DNA of 64,000 nucleotides from Channa striata (lineage: Eukaryota; Chordata; Actinopteri; Anabantiformes; Channidae), in assembly GCA_033026295.1 (NCBI GenBank), contig CM065176.1, forward strand, positions 9,775,945 through 9,839,944, read 5' to 3'. The notes below the pieces were generated by a model. That model did no database searches. It had not been told where the DNA came from and worked only from the letters and a program-made list of their open reading frames with translations. Below, in pieces: positions 1-12,029 of the stretch (the stretch's first letter is position 1; each line of letters begins with the position of its first letter). Position numbers and translations under genes: made by a program.

Positions 1-2012
1 GTGCAGAAGAGAATCATATTGCATACAATCCCAAAGAAAGTAAATCTTTCACACAACTCCACAAGCAACACACAGATGATAACTTGGAGCTTTTTGCGAG
101 ACTTCCTTGGGGGTCCCTGGCCTGCACAAGGAGCCTTAGTAATCCGTCGGAGTTGGTTTCTGCCCTGTGGCAGTCTCTGAAGATCTAATGCCACCATGTC
201 CCCTGGCCAAAGGTCCGCCTGCTGTGCTGCTTGGTTGGAAATAGAACATGCAGACTTCTGACCGGGAACTTCTGCCCTCCTAGAAAAAGAGGAGTGGAGG
301 AAAAAACTGGAATCCATCACTTTAGTGTGACTCTAGACTCGTGCCGGATCAGACACACCTACGGTACGTGCATTCTGCACGTGTTAGTGATTGATTATCG
401 ACTCAGCTCCTGTTCTCAGTTCTTACTCAGAACTGTAGAAGCATCGCAGGGATCTGACATGTTATCCAAGATTGCAACCAGAAGTAATGCACGTGAGTTA
501 TTTAGAAAGCAGTTACCAACACATGATATGTGGTCTAACCCAGCTGTACACATTTACCGTAATTATTAAAGAAATTGTTTTCAGTGACCAGTCATTGATG
601 AAATTATAATCTGAAAATCAAGAATTATTACCTAAACTGTGAACATTTGTACATAAATTATATACAACATAACAGAAAAGTTACTTTAGCACTGCAGGCA
701 AACAAACACTCATAGAATGTCACACCTCATCGTGACACGAGCCACTCATTTCGGCTCGCCCGTGGGTAATTAGACTGATGATGTTAAGTGGCAGTGAGTG
801 CATCAGCAGGTTACTCCAGCTGAGTCCGCTAGACAATAACTGCCTATTCGTACGGGAAGCAGTAAACTGCCTGGAGCACAATCTCTAAGCCCATTACTGA
901 GAATCATAATACTTCAGGAAGGTTACGATTATTTCTAATGACTTAATTCACTTCTCTTTAAATGGTATAAAGTTCCAGTTGTATTTTGACTCTATACAAT
1001 TGTAATTACATTTTATTCTGTTTCTTCATTGCTTTCTGTCATAAATGGGCATGTGTATGGCTTATTTCTCTTTCTAGTATATTGAATTAGAAAATCTTAA
1101 AAGGCACTTGTAATGAGCACATAATTAAGAGATTTAGGTTTCTACAGGAGTTTAATCTAACAACCTAATTTCAGTTGCATCTCATATAATATCAGGTGTC
1201 ATTTCATTCAGCGGAATCAACAAAATATGCCAATTTAATTTAAACTACAGTTTCATATTTAGTAGAAGCCTTTTGTCTACAGGGACTTACAATCATCTTA
1301 AATCATAGTAGACTACCGCTGCCCTATGGCCTAGAAGCTACAGAGAAGGGATGCACGTATATAGGCCCAATATCTTTTTGAAAAAGTTTTAATAGCATAA
1401 TACATTATATAGACATTTACGAAAAAGCCATTTTTGAGCTGTATAGATATGAAACAACATGCCAATGACAGAAAGAAGAAAGAACGTGATCTCTGAGGTG
1501 GGTCAGCCGTAACTATGGTTACTGACGCGTCCATGTGAGCGAGGGGGCGTGGTGCATGATGGGAAAAAAAGTTGTTGCCAAACCGTTGGAAGGAAAACGA
1601 CCAGTACGACACTTTGTGTTGAAGGTGCAAACAAACGTACTTGGCTAAATTTCCACCGTTCTGTTAGAATTAGCTTGCGTATATATATGGTGCAGTTAGC
1701 TAATGCTAATATTTAGTTTAAACAACACGTTAAATGTTTTTTAGCATTAGTTAGCTAACTATTGCTAAGTTAGCCTTAGCTCTCACTAGTAGCACAGAAT
1801 GCTACCGTTAGCCACACTTGCCAACGATGTAATGTGTCTCTTTACAGGAACATTAAACATCAGATTATCAGCTGTGTCTGTGCATTGTGCCATTCTGACG
1901 TTGCATGTTTTATGTCGACTTAAGTTAAGAGATAAAATCAATTGAGAACTCTTTGAAAACATGCTCTAGTCTTTAACAATCGAGTGTGTTCTGCAGCAGA
2001 CATCAGCTAGTA
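1..2012. other. Region upstream of ccdc34, no recognised gene
   Basis: No reading frame here looks like a known protein. Most of it is AT-rich. From about 1490 to 1630 the base composition changes: CpGs appear together with an X-box-like palindrome, which suggests the ccdc34 promoter. A possible donor (GAAG|GTGCAA) near 1623 and a possible acceptor (CTGCAG) just before 1997 would make the ATG exon the second exon. That is inference. At 1690-1815 lies a run of TTAGC/GCTAA words, partly in inverted orientation. Confidence 0.5.
1509..1522. promoter_or_regulatory. X-box-like palindrome (RFX site) upstream of ccdc34
   Basis: The 14-mer GTAACTATGGTTAC is a near-palindrome fitting the RFX X-box pattern (GTNRCC-spacer-GGYAAC) with one change per half. 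It lies in a CpG-bearing segment about 500 bases upstream of the ccdc34 start codon. RFX factors drive many cilia and flagella genes, and CCDC34 is linked to sperm flagella, so the site makes sense. Binding is not shown. Confidence 0.45.
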
Positions 2013-3681
2013 ATGCCTGGAGAGAAGATGCCGAACTGTCCTTCCTCAGCGTCCAAGGGCTTCAGCTCGACCCCGGTCAAGATCAGCCAGGAGAATGACT
2101 TCCAAACAGGGGGCTGTGCCGACTTGCTCCTGTCGGACGACGAAGACACATTTTCTTTGCTTTCTCCTATCTACCATGACAGTTTTGACAGTGAAGAGGA
2201 AGTCGAGGATTCTAACCCAGCTTTAGCCAAGCCGAGAGAAAATTCAAAATTCAGCATCTCACTGGACAGGTACTGCTGAAATTAACAGCTAAAGAAACAC
2301 CACATGCATCATAGTTTCGCCAGATTGTAGGACTAACAAGGAGAATATGGAAATGTACAGTAGAATGTGTGTCAAAATAATGATGTTTGTGTTATAGCTG
2401 TGAACTACCAAAAACGCCTTCGGACCGTGTGTCCAGTGCAGCTGTGCATCCTCCAGCCTCACCTACTCTAAGTGCATGGGAAGTGTGGCTGGTGAACAAA
2501 GCCAAAGAGGACCGTCTCAAATTTGAAAAAAAAGCCAAAGAGGCAAGTTACGGTTTCTTCATGTTTCTGCCCCGCTGTAGAATATCAGTGATTTTTCATT
2601 GTTGGAACCTCTTTGGGTATGTGAACTGAACTTTTATATCCTGTTAATTAGGAGCGCTTACTCAAAGAAAAAAAAGAACAACAAGAAAGTGAGCTGGAAC
2701 AGAAAAAAATTGTCATGGAAAAAAAGATTCAAGAGTGGCTAAAGATGAAAAGAGAACAGGTCTGTATCTTTTTTACTGCTTTTTTTAAACTTAACTACAA
2801 AATAAATCAATTTTCTCCGAATATTTTACATCAAATGGACACAGTATTCTGTGTTCTGTTTCATATGTGCACAGAAATGTACGGTTATATCTGTAATGTG
2901 TTTTCTTTCACAACCCCAGGAAAAGCACAAGCTCTTTGAAAAACAGAGCAAAGAGGAGGAGGCCATAAAGAAACAGCAGGAGAAACAAAGGGAGATTGAA
3001 CAGAAAGCTCAGAAAAAATACAAAGATTGGCTGCAGAAGAAGAACCGGGAAAAAGTAGAAAAAGAAAAAAACGAGAAAGTACTGTGAATCTTTTACAGTA
3101 TTTTGTGTAGACAAATGTAGATGTAAAATCAAAAATCAAATAGTATATCATTTTGAGAGATCTTTTGTTTTTGCTAGAAACAAGCTGCTCTGGAGGAGGA
3201 GTGGAAAAAAGAGCGCCACAAGAGGGCAGAGGAGAAGTTTAAACAATGGCTGGCAAAATCCAATGAAAAAAGCAGAGCAAGTCCCATGTCACCTTGCTAC
3301 CCAACAAGTAAGGTCATTTCAGTAATCTGGGAATTATTAACTAAGCAGTTTGATTTAAAACCATACAATAATATTTATGTATGTTCTTCACATTATTAAC
3401 CGTAGCAGCACAACACATTTTGTTTCAGACTGTTGACTGTTGACTGTTGAAATGTGACTGTGACTCAATTTCCTCCAGGTCCATATGACAAATCTTACCC
3501 ATCGCCCAGTTTCTACAATCCGATCCCATGGAAACCGATTCACGTCCCTCCTCCAGAAACATCCCAAAAAGATACACCTGGCAAGAAACCTCAGAAAAAG
3601 AGAACCAGCCAACCGAGCCCCAGTACTGCTTTCAGATTCGGAAACACTGTCAGTGCAGCACAATTGCTGCAGCGGAGATGA
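2013..3681 (+). CDS. ccdc34: Coiled-coil domain-containing protein 34
   Basis: Six exons give one 333-aa frame: 2013-2269, 2398-2542, 2652-2759, 2920-3078, 3178-3307, 3479-3681. The N-terminal ~85 residues are Ser/Asp/Glu-rich and low in order. Residues ~100-255 form a long, highly charged Lys/Glu coiled coil with the family's repeated short WL/WE motifs (SAWEVWLVNKAKE, EWLKMK, DWLQKKN, QWLAK). The C-terminus is basic and Pro-rich with an SPSFYNPIPW segment. This matches vertebrate CCDC34, which is slightly longer in human. The family is known for a role in sperm flagellum and cilium biology; no catalytic residues are expected. The ATG chosen opens the N-terminal frame; a second Met lies five codons later. 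Intron 2 appears to begin with GC instead of GT. All phases agree, so the model is firm, but the 5' untranslated exon is not proven. Confidence 0.92.
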
Positions 3682-5571
3682 CACAGCACACTGATGTCTG
3701 TGACTGTGATACAGTAGCCTAGTTACGGCTCAAATATGATTTCATCACAACTCATCCACACCACCACAGCTTCTTAACAGGCGCTGAATCACACAAGTAT
3801 TGTGTTCTCTAAAATGGCTGTGGTACATAACGCATGCTTTATTGGTTGATATGCTGTAGCAATTTTGTAATGCACTAACTCAGATTTAATGTATAAATGT
3901 TCACATGTTTTTTTACAAAGATTTTTTGCTTTGATACTTTAGTGAGTTTCCATATCATCTTTTTTGGCTTTGTTTCACATAGGACTAAAAGCCTGGATCA
4001 TTTTTTGTGCTGTGTAAATTTAATCATGTTTTTAATATGATAAATAGAGTATAACCACTTGTTCTTGGCTCCCAGCTTGGCTCTTGTCCTTGTCTTATCT
4101 GTTCCATCACTGGCTGGTCAACAAGACCACATTTTACAAGGCACCAACCACACACAACCACACAACAGAAAGGAGGCAGTTGGTGGTCACAGCCAAAGAT
4201 AGACCCAGCTCGGTCAAGTGCCCCTATACACTCACACATTGTTTTGTGTCCAGCTGTGCCTTGTTCTTATGTGGGCTGAGATGACGACAGAAACAAGTGA
4301 GGGGGTGGAGAGTGAGGGAGAGAGACTGATTCAGAGCAGTATGTTCATTCTGTGCTAGCATCACACTGTCAATGTGTGAAACCCAAGGTAAAAGGATTTC
4401 AATTACACTTTATGCTAGAGTAAATATCTATAACTGCTTCCATTGTATGTTTCTTGTTTTTGGTTCTTATTTATTGCACTGTTATATATTATATGTTGTT
4501 GAGTGCTGTTTAATGGGCTTGTTGACTGGAGTCAGAGTGGGAGCTAATAATGGGGACAAAGATTATGAAGGGAATTTTTAAAGGGGAAAAAAACATTCCG
4601 GGGGGCCAAAGGACAGCTGTGAAGGCTAAGATGCCAAGTATTTAAATTTTTCTATCAGGAGTGGTTTAAACTGTTTGTTCAGGACTATTTGCACACTGAG
4701 TCTTATTAGCACAACCGGTCTTCAGGACTTGTGTTTTTGTTCTACGTCAGCCTCCAGCACTTTGGTGTTCTTACAGAGTTTGGTAACTGTCAACCATCAA
4801 ACTGTGGCTTAGTCTCATCCACAGCTCACAGCGGTTTTTGCAATAAATAATGGTAAATTAATTTAAGAGGTGTATTTCTACTTCTCCCAGGTATTGTTCC
4901 TTGTTACAGAGTGTGAATAAAAAAAATCCAAATCCCAAGATGCAGTGGTGCAAGTGGGCGGGCAGCTGGAGATCACACCTACCAAGACAGGTAGGAGGCG
5001 TGTCTTAAATTCTCTCAGAATGAAAATGAGTGGGCGAGAAGTGTAGAGGACAGAAAGTGACAGTCTAAAGGGCAGAAGTACTGACTATACTTGAGTTTAA
5101 GGCTTGACAAATGTGGCTGATAGAGTGACGTAGACATGGAAACGAGGACAGGATAAAGGATCAGGCTCGACCACATTCACGTGTCATCCAGAGGAAAAGG
5201 AATTTAAATCTCCTACTATGGGATAATTGATTTTGGACTTGTTTCTGTGGTTTGCTGACTTGAGCCTGTGAAGGAGGTTAAAAAATGACAGAAGAAACAA
5301 ACTCTTACAGGGCCAACTGGATTCTAAAGTAGATTATTAATAATACTGAGTGTTTTTTGGAACAACTTTACCTGTGGGTGACATACTCACCTTGAACTAC
5401 ATGTACTGTTTTACTATGGCTGTTGCCAACTGCTGCTTTTCCTGAGAAGAATGCACCTACTGTTTCTGTAAATAGTCTTAGTTATTATGGACACAACTTG
5501 GAGGGCACCTGAGATCTTGGATTTGGTGGATCAGCCTCAGTGCTTTATATGTATATATTCTGCCCTTCAAC
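3682..5571 (+). other. ccdc34 3' region and rab19 5' region
   Basis: No protein-coding exon is visible. Possible ccdc34 polyadenylation signals AATAAA occur at 4842 and 4916, over 1 kb past the stop. A GC box (GGGCGGG) lies near 4960, followed by an ACAG|GTAGGA donor-like site near 4990; these could mark the rab19 promoter and a non-coding first exon. That assignment is inference. Confidence 0.35.
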
Positions 5572-7577
5572 ATGCAGTATGCACATCCAGATGTTGAGGA
5601 CTCCTTCGACTTTCTGTTTAAAATCATTCTGGTTGGCGACTCGGATGTGGGGAAGACCTGCGTAGTCCAGAGCTTCAAGTCTGGCATATTCATTGAGAAG
5701 CAGCAAAACACCATTGGTGTTGATTTTACTGTTCGTACCCTGGACATTGATGGCAAAAAGGTCAAGGTAGGTGATACTCTTTTCAAGATTAAAGTTTTGT
5801 TTGTTTGATTAAAAGTTTGTTTATCTCAGTTTAGTTTGCATCAGATATATTATCAGATTACATCTATTGCGTAGTAATGTCACTTTCATTAGATATTACT
5901 GAGTATTTTTAAAATGGACAGGTGAATATCTTCGTACTCTTGTTTTAATGCAAATAATTCCTTTGCTTGTTTCAACCAGGCATTTTCCTTCAGACAATCA
6001 GGAGTGGCTGACTGCTTCTTTTAAAATGAAATCACCTTGTTAGCTTTCTGGGTGTGTGAATTTGTCAACTGTATTGTGTTATGCTAATTAGTTAGAGGCA
6101 AACAGTTCCAAAAGGGTGATGACATAAGAGATGAGTATTTGGAGATATATAACCCTTGTTTTAGAATCATCTAAGCCATGGTGGATTGATTTGTGTTTTG
6201 TGTGATATTGCAGATGCAGGTGTGGGACACAGCAGGGCAGGAGCGTTTCCGCACCATAACCCAGAGCTACTACCGCAGTGCCCATGGGGCCATGGTGGCC
6301 TACGACATCACACGCCGTTCCACATTTGAATCTGTTCCTCTCTGGATCAGGGAGGTGGAGCAGTATGGAGCTGCTAGTGTGGTACTGATTCTCATTGGTA
6401 AGTAGAATAAAGTTTATATTAACGAGACTCCTGGTTAAATAAAATACTACTACTAATAAAATAAGTTAGACTGAGTGTGTGTTTTTCACCTATTTTTGAA
6501 ATGTATTATCCTTTCAATTTCAAATTCTCTGCTTACTTGTTCACTGTTTTTTATGTATTCAGTCTTGGATGCAGTGGGTGGTGATGTTCCATTGTGTTAC
6601 AGCTTGCTTAGTTATTGTTAGTTTTTAGATAATAGCAGTACAGAATCACACCACTTTGTAAATATATTTACATATTAGTTTTTCTCCACAGCAAAAATGT
6701 AGATATTGTTATAGAGGTGAACTAATTAGTTACAACAGTAACCTAGGACTGTTTTGAGAAGCAACTAATGATCTAAATCACAAATAGTAACTTCAATCAT
6801 TATGTTAACTGTGTGAAGACATATTGCCTTTTTTTTGCATTTTAACTTAATATCTTTAGGTTTTGACTTGACTTGAGGTCAAACAAAACAAGGTGACAAT
6901 TTCTTTTCATTTTAAACAGACCAAACCATCTGTTTAGCAAACAAGCATTAAATTAATTCATGTGGAAATTATTTGCTGCCATAATATATTTTTGCATCAA
7001 ATCACATTTGCTTATGTAACATACAAATTAATTAATTGCATAAATAATTTTTCAAAATGCAAAACTGACACTTCAGCAACATTACAGCTCCTTAAATTTA
7101 GGCATTTGATACCTCGTTTTATGAAAGTAAACAGATTATTTATACAATTTGTAGATTTCACCTTGAGCTTTTGTCACACACTAAATAAATCAATAATAAA
7201 AGGAACCATTACTTCCTTTGATAATTTGTTCCTTTTGAGTCTTTTGACTGTTGTATAGTGCATACCTGTGAGATCTAACGACTCCATTGTTCATCATTGC
7301 AGGTAATAAGTCAGACCTCCACACTCAGAGGCAGGTGTTGTTTGAGGATGCCTGCACTCTGGCAGAGAACAATGGTGTGCTGGCTGCTCTTGAAACCTCA
7401 GCCAAGGAAGCTCAGAACGTAGACGCTGCCTTTACCCTCATGGCGCGGGAACTGCTGGCACGCAACGGCATGACCATCACAGAAGAGGCCTCACAGGAAT
7501 CGTCTCGTTTCATGTTGAATAACAGCTCCCACCCGGTCTACGGTAATGTGTCTTCAGATAAAAAGTGTGGGTGCTGA
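5572..7577 (+). CDS. rab19: Ras-related small GTPase Rab19
   Basis: Three exons (5572-5766, 6214-6397, 7303-7577) give 217 aa, the same length as human RAB19. All GTPase motifs are intact: P-loop GDSDVGKT at 22-29, switch I Thr47 in NTIGVDF, WDTAGQER at 69-76 with Gln74, NKSD at 128-131 and ETSAK at 157-161. The tail ends in Cys-Gly-Cys (215-217), a CXC double geranylgeranylation signal, so the protein should cycle on membranes. Rab19 is a Golgi/apical-traffic Rab also tied to ciliogenesis. RAB43 is the closest alternative, but VDFTVRTLDIDGKKVKMQV and LFEDACTLAE follow RAB19. The start gives the short acidic N-terminus typical of the family. It is convergent with hdhd5, with about 1.7 kb between stop codons. 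No broken motif was seen. Confidence 0.93.
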
Positions 7578-9273
7578 ACAGGCTGAAGATGAAGATGACT
7601 GAGATGTATTGTTTAAGACTGGTGGCGGCTCAGTGTGCATGTGTGTAGGAATTCTGTGGCATTGTGTTATAGTATATGAATATAGGTTGTGAATGTTCAA
7701 ATTTTTAATATTTATACAGTGTAATGCAAATTTTTAACAACAGTTGCTTATCAAATGTATTTTGTAATAGTCTTCTATGGGTAATTGCTGCTGAATGTGA
7801 TAACAATTCCAGCTTGCACAAGCCACACCTCTGATAAGATTGTACTGCAATACAGTGTTTTCACTCGTATATCTTTTTGTGTTCATCCTTTTTTATTGTC
7901 CTTTCATGTAAAGTATGGCTTTTACAATACACTACTAAAGATCCACTGTTTCCATCTGCAATTTATTTTACCTGCAATCTATACTTATACCTGCTAGTTA
8001 GAAGTATAACAAGCCACCATTTTATGAAATTTAAGTTATTAGCACTGATGTTTTTAAATGTTTTCCCTCACCAACACCTTCCAAAAGAGATTTGACAGAT
8101 TTATTTTAGAAAAGTTACATGATACGGTTTTAACATAATATTACCATAATCCCGATTGAGGTCAAATCAAAACAGAAACCTGGCAGAATCATCTTAATCT
8201 TTAGCCTCACAGTTAACATTCACCCCAACTTAGAAACAAATTAAGTGAAATATTATAGCAGTAAAAACAAACAGCAGAACTGGTCCGGACCTACAGGGAG
8301 TGGGGGTATATTTTAGAGAGCAAGATGACCCAGTTACATTTACAGAAATCCTCTTCCTCTGTTAGATATGCTGTCATAGAACCAAAGACTCTCCTTTTAA
8401 AGTTATTTGTGGATCTTTCTATGTCTTATATAGACCCTAAGGTTTAATTATCTTTGCAATGTTTGTACAAGCCGCTATAAAGTATTGGGACATTTCCACA
8501 TTCTTCTTTAGGCCCTGAGCTTCAGCACAATCAATTTGAAATATAACAACGGACACAACAATAAAATATCAAGACACAGCCCTAATTTCAGGGTATGGCT
8601 TTAAATCAACAAAGAAAATCTGTGTGTGATTTATAGCCATGCACATAGTTCGTAAATAGAAAATTAGTTGATATCATGCAGCAAACTATGTCAAACTTAA
8701 AAACCAACAGCTTTTCAGATAATATCCTTAAAGAACTGATCTGCATTTCACTTACGGAAGACCATGAAAAAAAGCAGAAACATCCTACAGCAATCAAGAA
8801 CTGAGGGCAGCTGCACTCAGCGCTATCTGATGCTTTGTTTGATGTATAGTTTTGACATTTTAACCCCTAAATTGGGAACTGTGGGTTAACAGAGTTATAT
8901 GTCCCCCAGTTTTCTTTATATATCGATGTAAATGTAGTGTTATTAAAACTGGGACTTGGTACTTTGTATTTACTGTTATTATTACATTCCAAATTAGATA
9001 TGCTCCCACACAGAGCCTAAAAATAAAATCAGATATAAAGTGTCTAACTTTCCTATATTTAGTTTTAAAACTGCACATTGTTGGAAATGATTCTATGGCA
9101 CTTTATGAACATCTAAATAATGTAATAATAAATGTAAATGTGAAAATCTAAAAAATAGTCACAGTCACAGTTCCTCTGCGATGCTCATAAACTGAAAGCT
9201 TCTGCTGCTATGAGGAAAGAGGCATTAGAGCTATTTATTGGACGGCCAGTTTGAGAGCTTCAAGCCACTTGCT
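7578..9273. other. 3' untranslated/intergenic DNA between rab19 and hdhd5
   Basis: AT-rich DNA between two convergent genes, with no coding exon seen. AATAAA words on the plus strand near 8560 and 9127 could end rab19 transcripts. The hdhd5 signal is on the other strand at 9234-9239. Nothing else recognised. Confidence 0.5.
9234..9239 (-). promoter_or_regulatory. Poly(A) signal of hdhd5
   Basis: Read on the minus strand this is AATAAA, 35 bases beyond the hdhd5 stop codon. It implies a very short 3' untranslated region. Confidence 0.55.
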
Positions 9274-11940
9274 CTACTCCAGAGGCCAGCCCTCCTGCTG
9301 GAACACCAGCTCCACCGCCTCCTTTACATCGTGCACCACAAAGGATGGCTGCATGAGGCTGGGGTCAAAGTGAAAGTCCCGGTGGCCGTGGAAGATTTGT
9401 TTCTCAGTGACAGTGTGCGTTGGGTCTGAGGGCAACTCTTGCTGGTCTCTGCTGTACACGCCTGTGCACACCAGTATGGAGCTGCACCCCTCAGGTAGGT
9501 CGTCCTCTGCCATGTATGCACCTGATGTGCTGCCTTTCTCTGCTTGTGTCCTTAAAGGGGCATCTTGAAAAGTTTCTGCTAGTGAATCTACTCCTACTTT
9601 GCCACTCTTGGCGTTCATCTGGGCCCTGTTACGTTGAGAAGCCTGGAGGTAGCGATTGTAGAGGTTGGCACCGTATATGTCAGCCATAGGGTTATCACTA
9701 TAAAAGGAGTGACAGCAACACCACAACAGTGTTGATACTTCACATTTGTGTTTTTAAAAAAACTCAAACACTGAATGTTAGTTTGAAGTTAAGACAAGTC
9801 TCTCACCCTATAGCATACAGCCTCTTCACAGGCGTGGTCCAGCCAAGTCTCCCAGCCTGCTCTCTGACCAGCAGCTCTGCATAGTTGTAAGTCACCACAC
9901 TGGGTTTCCCGATCAGAGCCTCATACTTAAGCTCGCAGCCTGTAATCTTCTTGTACAGGCTCTCTAAGGCCACCAGGAACATGCCATGACCAAACCTACA
10001 TAACAGGGACATTTTATTATATTTGCACAGCAGTGGCAATAAAATCTTTAAAGGTTTCTGAGTGTGCCGCACACACATACAGTACCTCGGATTTTTAGCC
10101 TCGGCCATCCACAGTATGTCCATGTTACAGGCCAGAACCGGGATGTGAGGGTAGTGCGTGGAACTCCACAAATTGTCTGGGTTCCCTCTGGTTAGGAGTA
10201 CATCAACAATAAGCTGGAAGTTAGTCTCCCATCTGATTGGCTCACCAAATAAGATAACAGCTGTATGAACAAACAGGAAAAGAAGTACATTAAATCAAAT
10301 ATGCATGTGATTACATTACATGTGTGAACTGTGTGTAGAAACATACCATCTATTTGCCGTAATCCTTTGGTGGGTGGAATCTTTAAGATAATAGAAACAG
10401 CTGGTAAAATGTCAGTGTCATCCTTGTGTGAATATAAATTAGCTCAAAGTTAATACTGATTACCCCGTCTTTGGGCCTTCTGTTGTGATCCACAACATCC
10501 AGAACAGGATATGCCTCTCTGAGCATATCAATGGTTACAACATCCTGAAAGCCCAGGCTGAAGTAAGGCATGTTAAAGGCAAATACAGCTGAGTGGCTTA
10601 CGAGCCACACATATTCCTTTCCAACAATACTCATGGATACCACCTGCTGGCAATCTTGCAACTTATTCTTACTGGTCTTGTTTCCCAATTATAAATTCCT
10701 TTAAACACTAGTCCACTTTTTAATCAACATCATATTTTTTCCCAGTTCAAACTAACACTGAATTTATTGGTCCAATTTGACTCAATTAAATACAAACTTC
10801 AAATTAGAAAAAGAAAAAACTCCCATTAAATTTTTACGAATGAAAAAAACACCATTTCGAAAAGCCCCCACTGAGAGCGCCATGGAGAAAGAGGGTCAAA
10901 GGGTACAAAGATTAAATACTGATAAAGCGCAACGAGAACAAAAAAAAAAAAACACTGAACAAACAGAACACGTGCAACATTAAGGTCAACAACCACAGGG
11001 AGAGCAAGAACTAGAATCTCTGATTTAAGACTGGATACTTGTGAGCCACTTCCTCCACTGGACCCTGTCCTGACACGAGCACACACAGGTCGTGGAACTG
11101 TTTGAACATTCGCAAAGGACTGTGGGAAAGCACCACCTGATCCGGAGACACCTGAGGTCAAAAGAATACAGAGAAAAATATTCATACCAGAGAGTGAGAA
11201 GATAAAAAAAATACAAGCAAGGTGAGGGCACTTAAGACTTGTTTACCTCCACCTCAAGCAGATGTGACAGATGTTCAGCTTTGGTCTCCCTCATACAGTT
11301 GCCAGCGTTGGTGACAAACACCACAGGCACCTTGTATTTGCCTCTGTGATCCACCAAGTTCTTGAAGCACTTCTTCGCTGCAGGGATCGGCGTTGTACCC
11401 CGGACCAGAACCCCATCGATGTCAAAGAGGAGGCCGAAGGGGTTTTGGCCCTGACAATGGAAAACAGGCCGGGGAGAGGTGAAAGGTATATAGCACGAAA
11501 AGATTCCTTTGATGCTTCTGACTGATATTTGTCATGACAGTCGCACTTTAGCACAAGAGTTATTATAGCAGTTATATAGAGGGTTTTTAAAAAGTATATA
11601 GCTCACAAATTAACTGACAATTAAGTGACATAACAATAAATGTACATGTTTAGTGTATCACACTCCACAATAACGTGTGTGCTGTGATTGGTTTGAAAGT
11701 TGCGTTAAGTTTCATTTCCTGCAACATTTAGTTTGTTAAAAAGTGAAACGGCTCTCCGGGTGTTAAAGACACGTGCTTCGTTTCCTCCACATGTTACATG
11801 TTGATTTATGTAAAGTCTGAGTAAACAATAACGTTACTTACATGGCTGTAATTTCTTGAGGTCGAAGGCGAGAAGTTTCCTGCCTCGCAGCCCGATTTCA
11901 GCAGCTGCCAAATACTTTTTAAACAGCGGATTCTCTGCAT
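9274..11940 (-). CDS. hdhd5: Haloacid dehalogenase-like hydrolase domain-containing 5 (CECR5)
   Basis: Eight exons, in transcript order: 11842-11940, 11247-11450, 11039-11151, 10464-10557, 10347-10380, 10086-10260, 9807-9995, 9274-9697. They give 443 aa (human about 420). Exon 1 encodes an Arg/Lys/Leu/Ser-rich 33-residue leader without acids except one Glu, like a mitochondrial presequence. HAD motif I DIDGV is at 43-47 (Asp43 nucleophile, Asp45), motif II Thr80-Asn81 in VFVTNAGN, motif III Lys270 in GKPS, and motif IV GDNPMAD at 303-309. The GEPIRWE, NMDILWMAEAK and C-terminal FxGHRDF signatures are those of HDHD5/CECR5, a subfamily of the NagD/phosphatase branch whose substrate is not settled. 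All catalytic residues are present. The 99-bp first exon ends at a perfect GTAAGT donor and has the only sensible ATG. Convergent with rab19; its 5' end abuts a CA microsatellite. Confidence 0.93.
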
Positions 11941-11985
11941 TGTTAAGGCACTTGTGTGTATAGAAGACGGCGGCTTGAGGATTCA

Positions 11986-11988
<3 letters not shown>

Positions 11989-12027
<39 letters not shown>
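11989..12027. repeat. (CA)n microsatellite just upstream of the hdhd5 start codon
   Basis: About 39 bases of uninterrupted AC dinucleotides beginning about 50 bases upstream of the hdhd5 ATG, so within its probable 5' untranslated region or core promoter. Confidence 0.95.

Positions 12028-12029
<2 letters not shown>

Noticed and set aside
5572..7577. Rab43 as identity of the small GTPase
   Set aside because: The effector-side and alpha4-region residues (TVRTLDIDGKK, MQVWDTAG, LFEDACTLAE) follow Rab19; Rab43 differs at these places.
10777..10983. Lys-rich plus-strand frame
   Set aside because: Lies in an hdhd5 intron in A-rich DNA; no splice or homology support.
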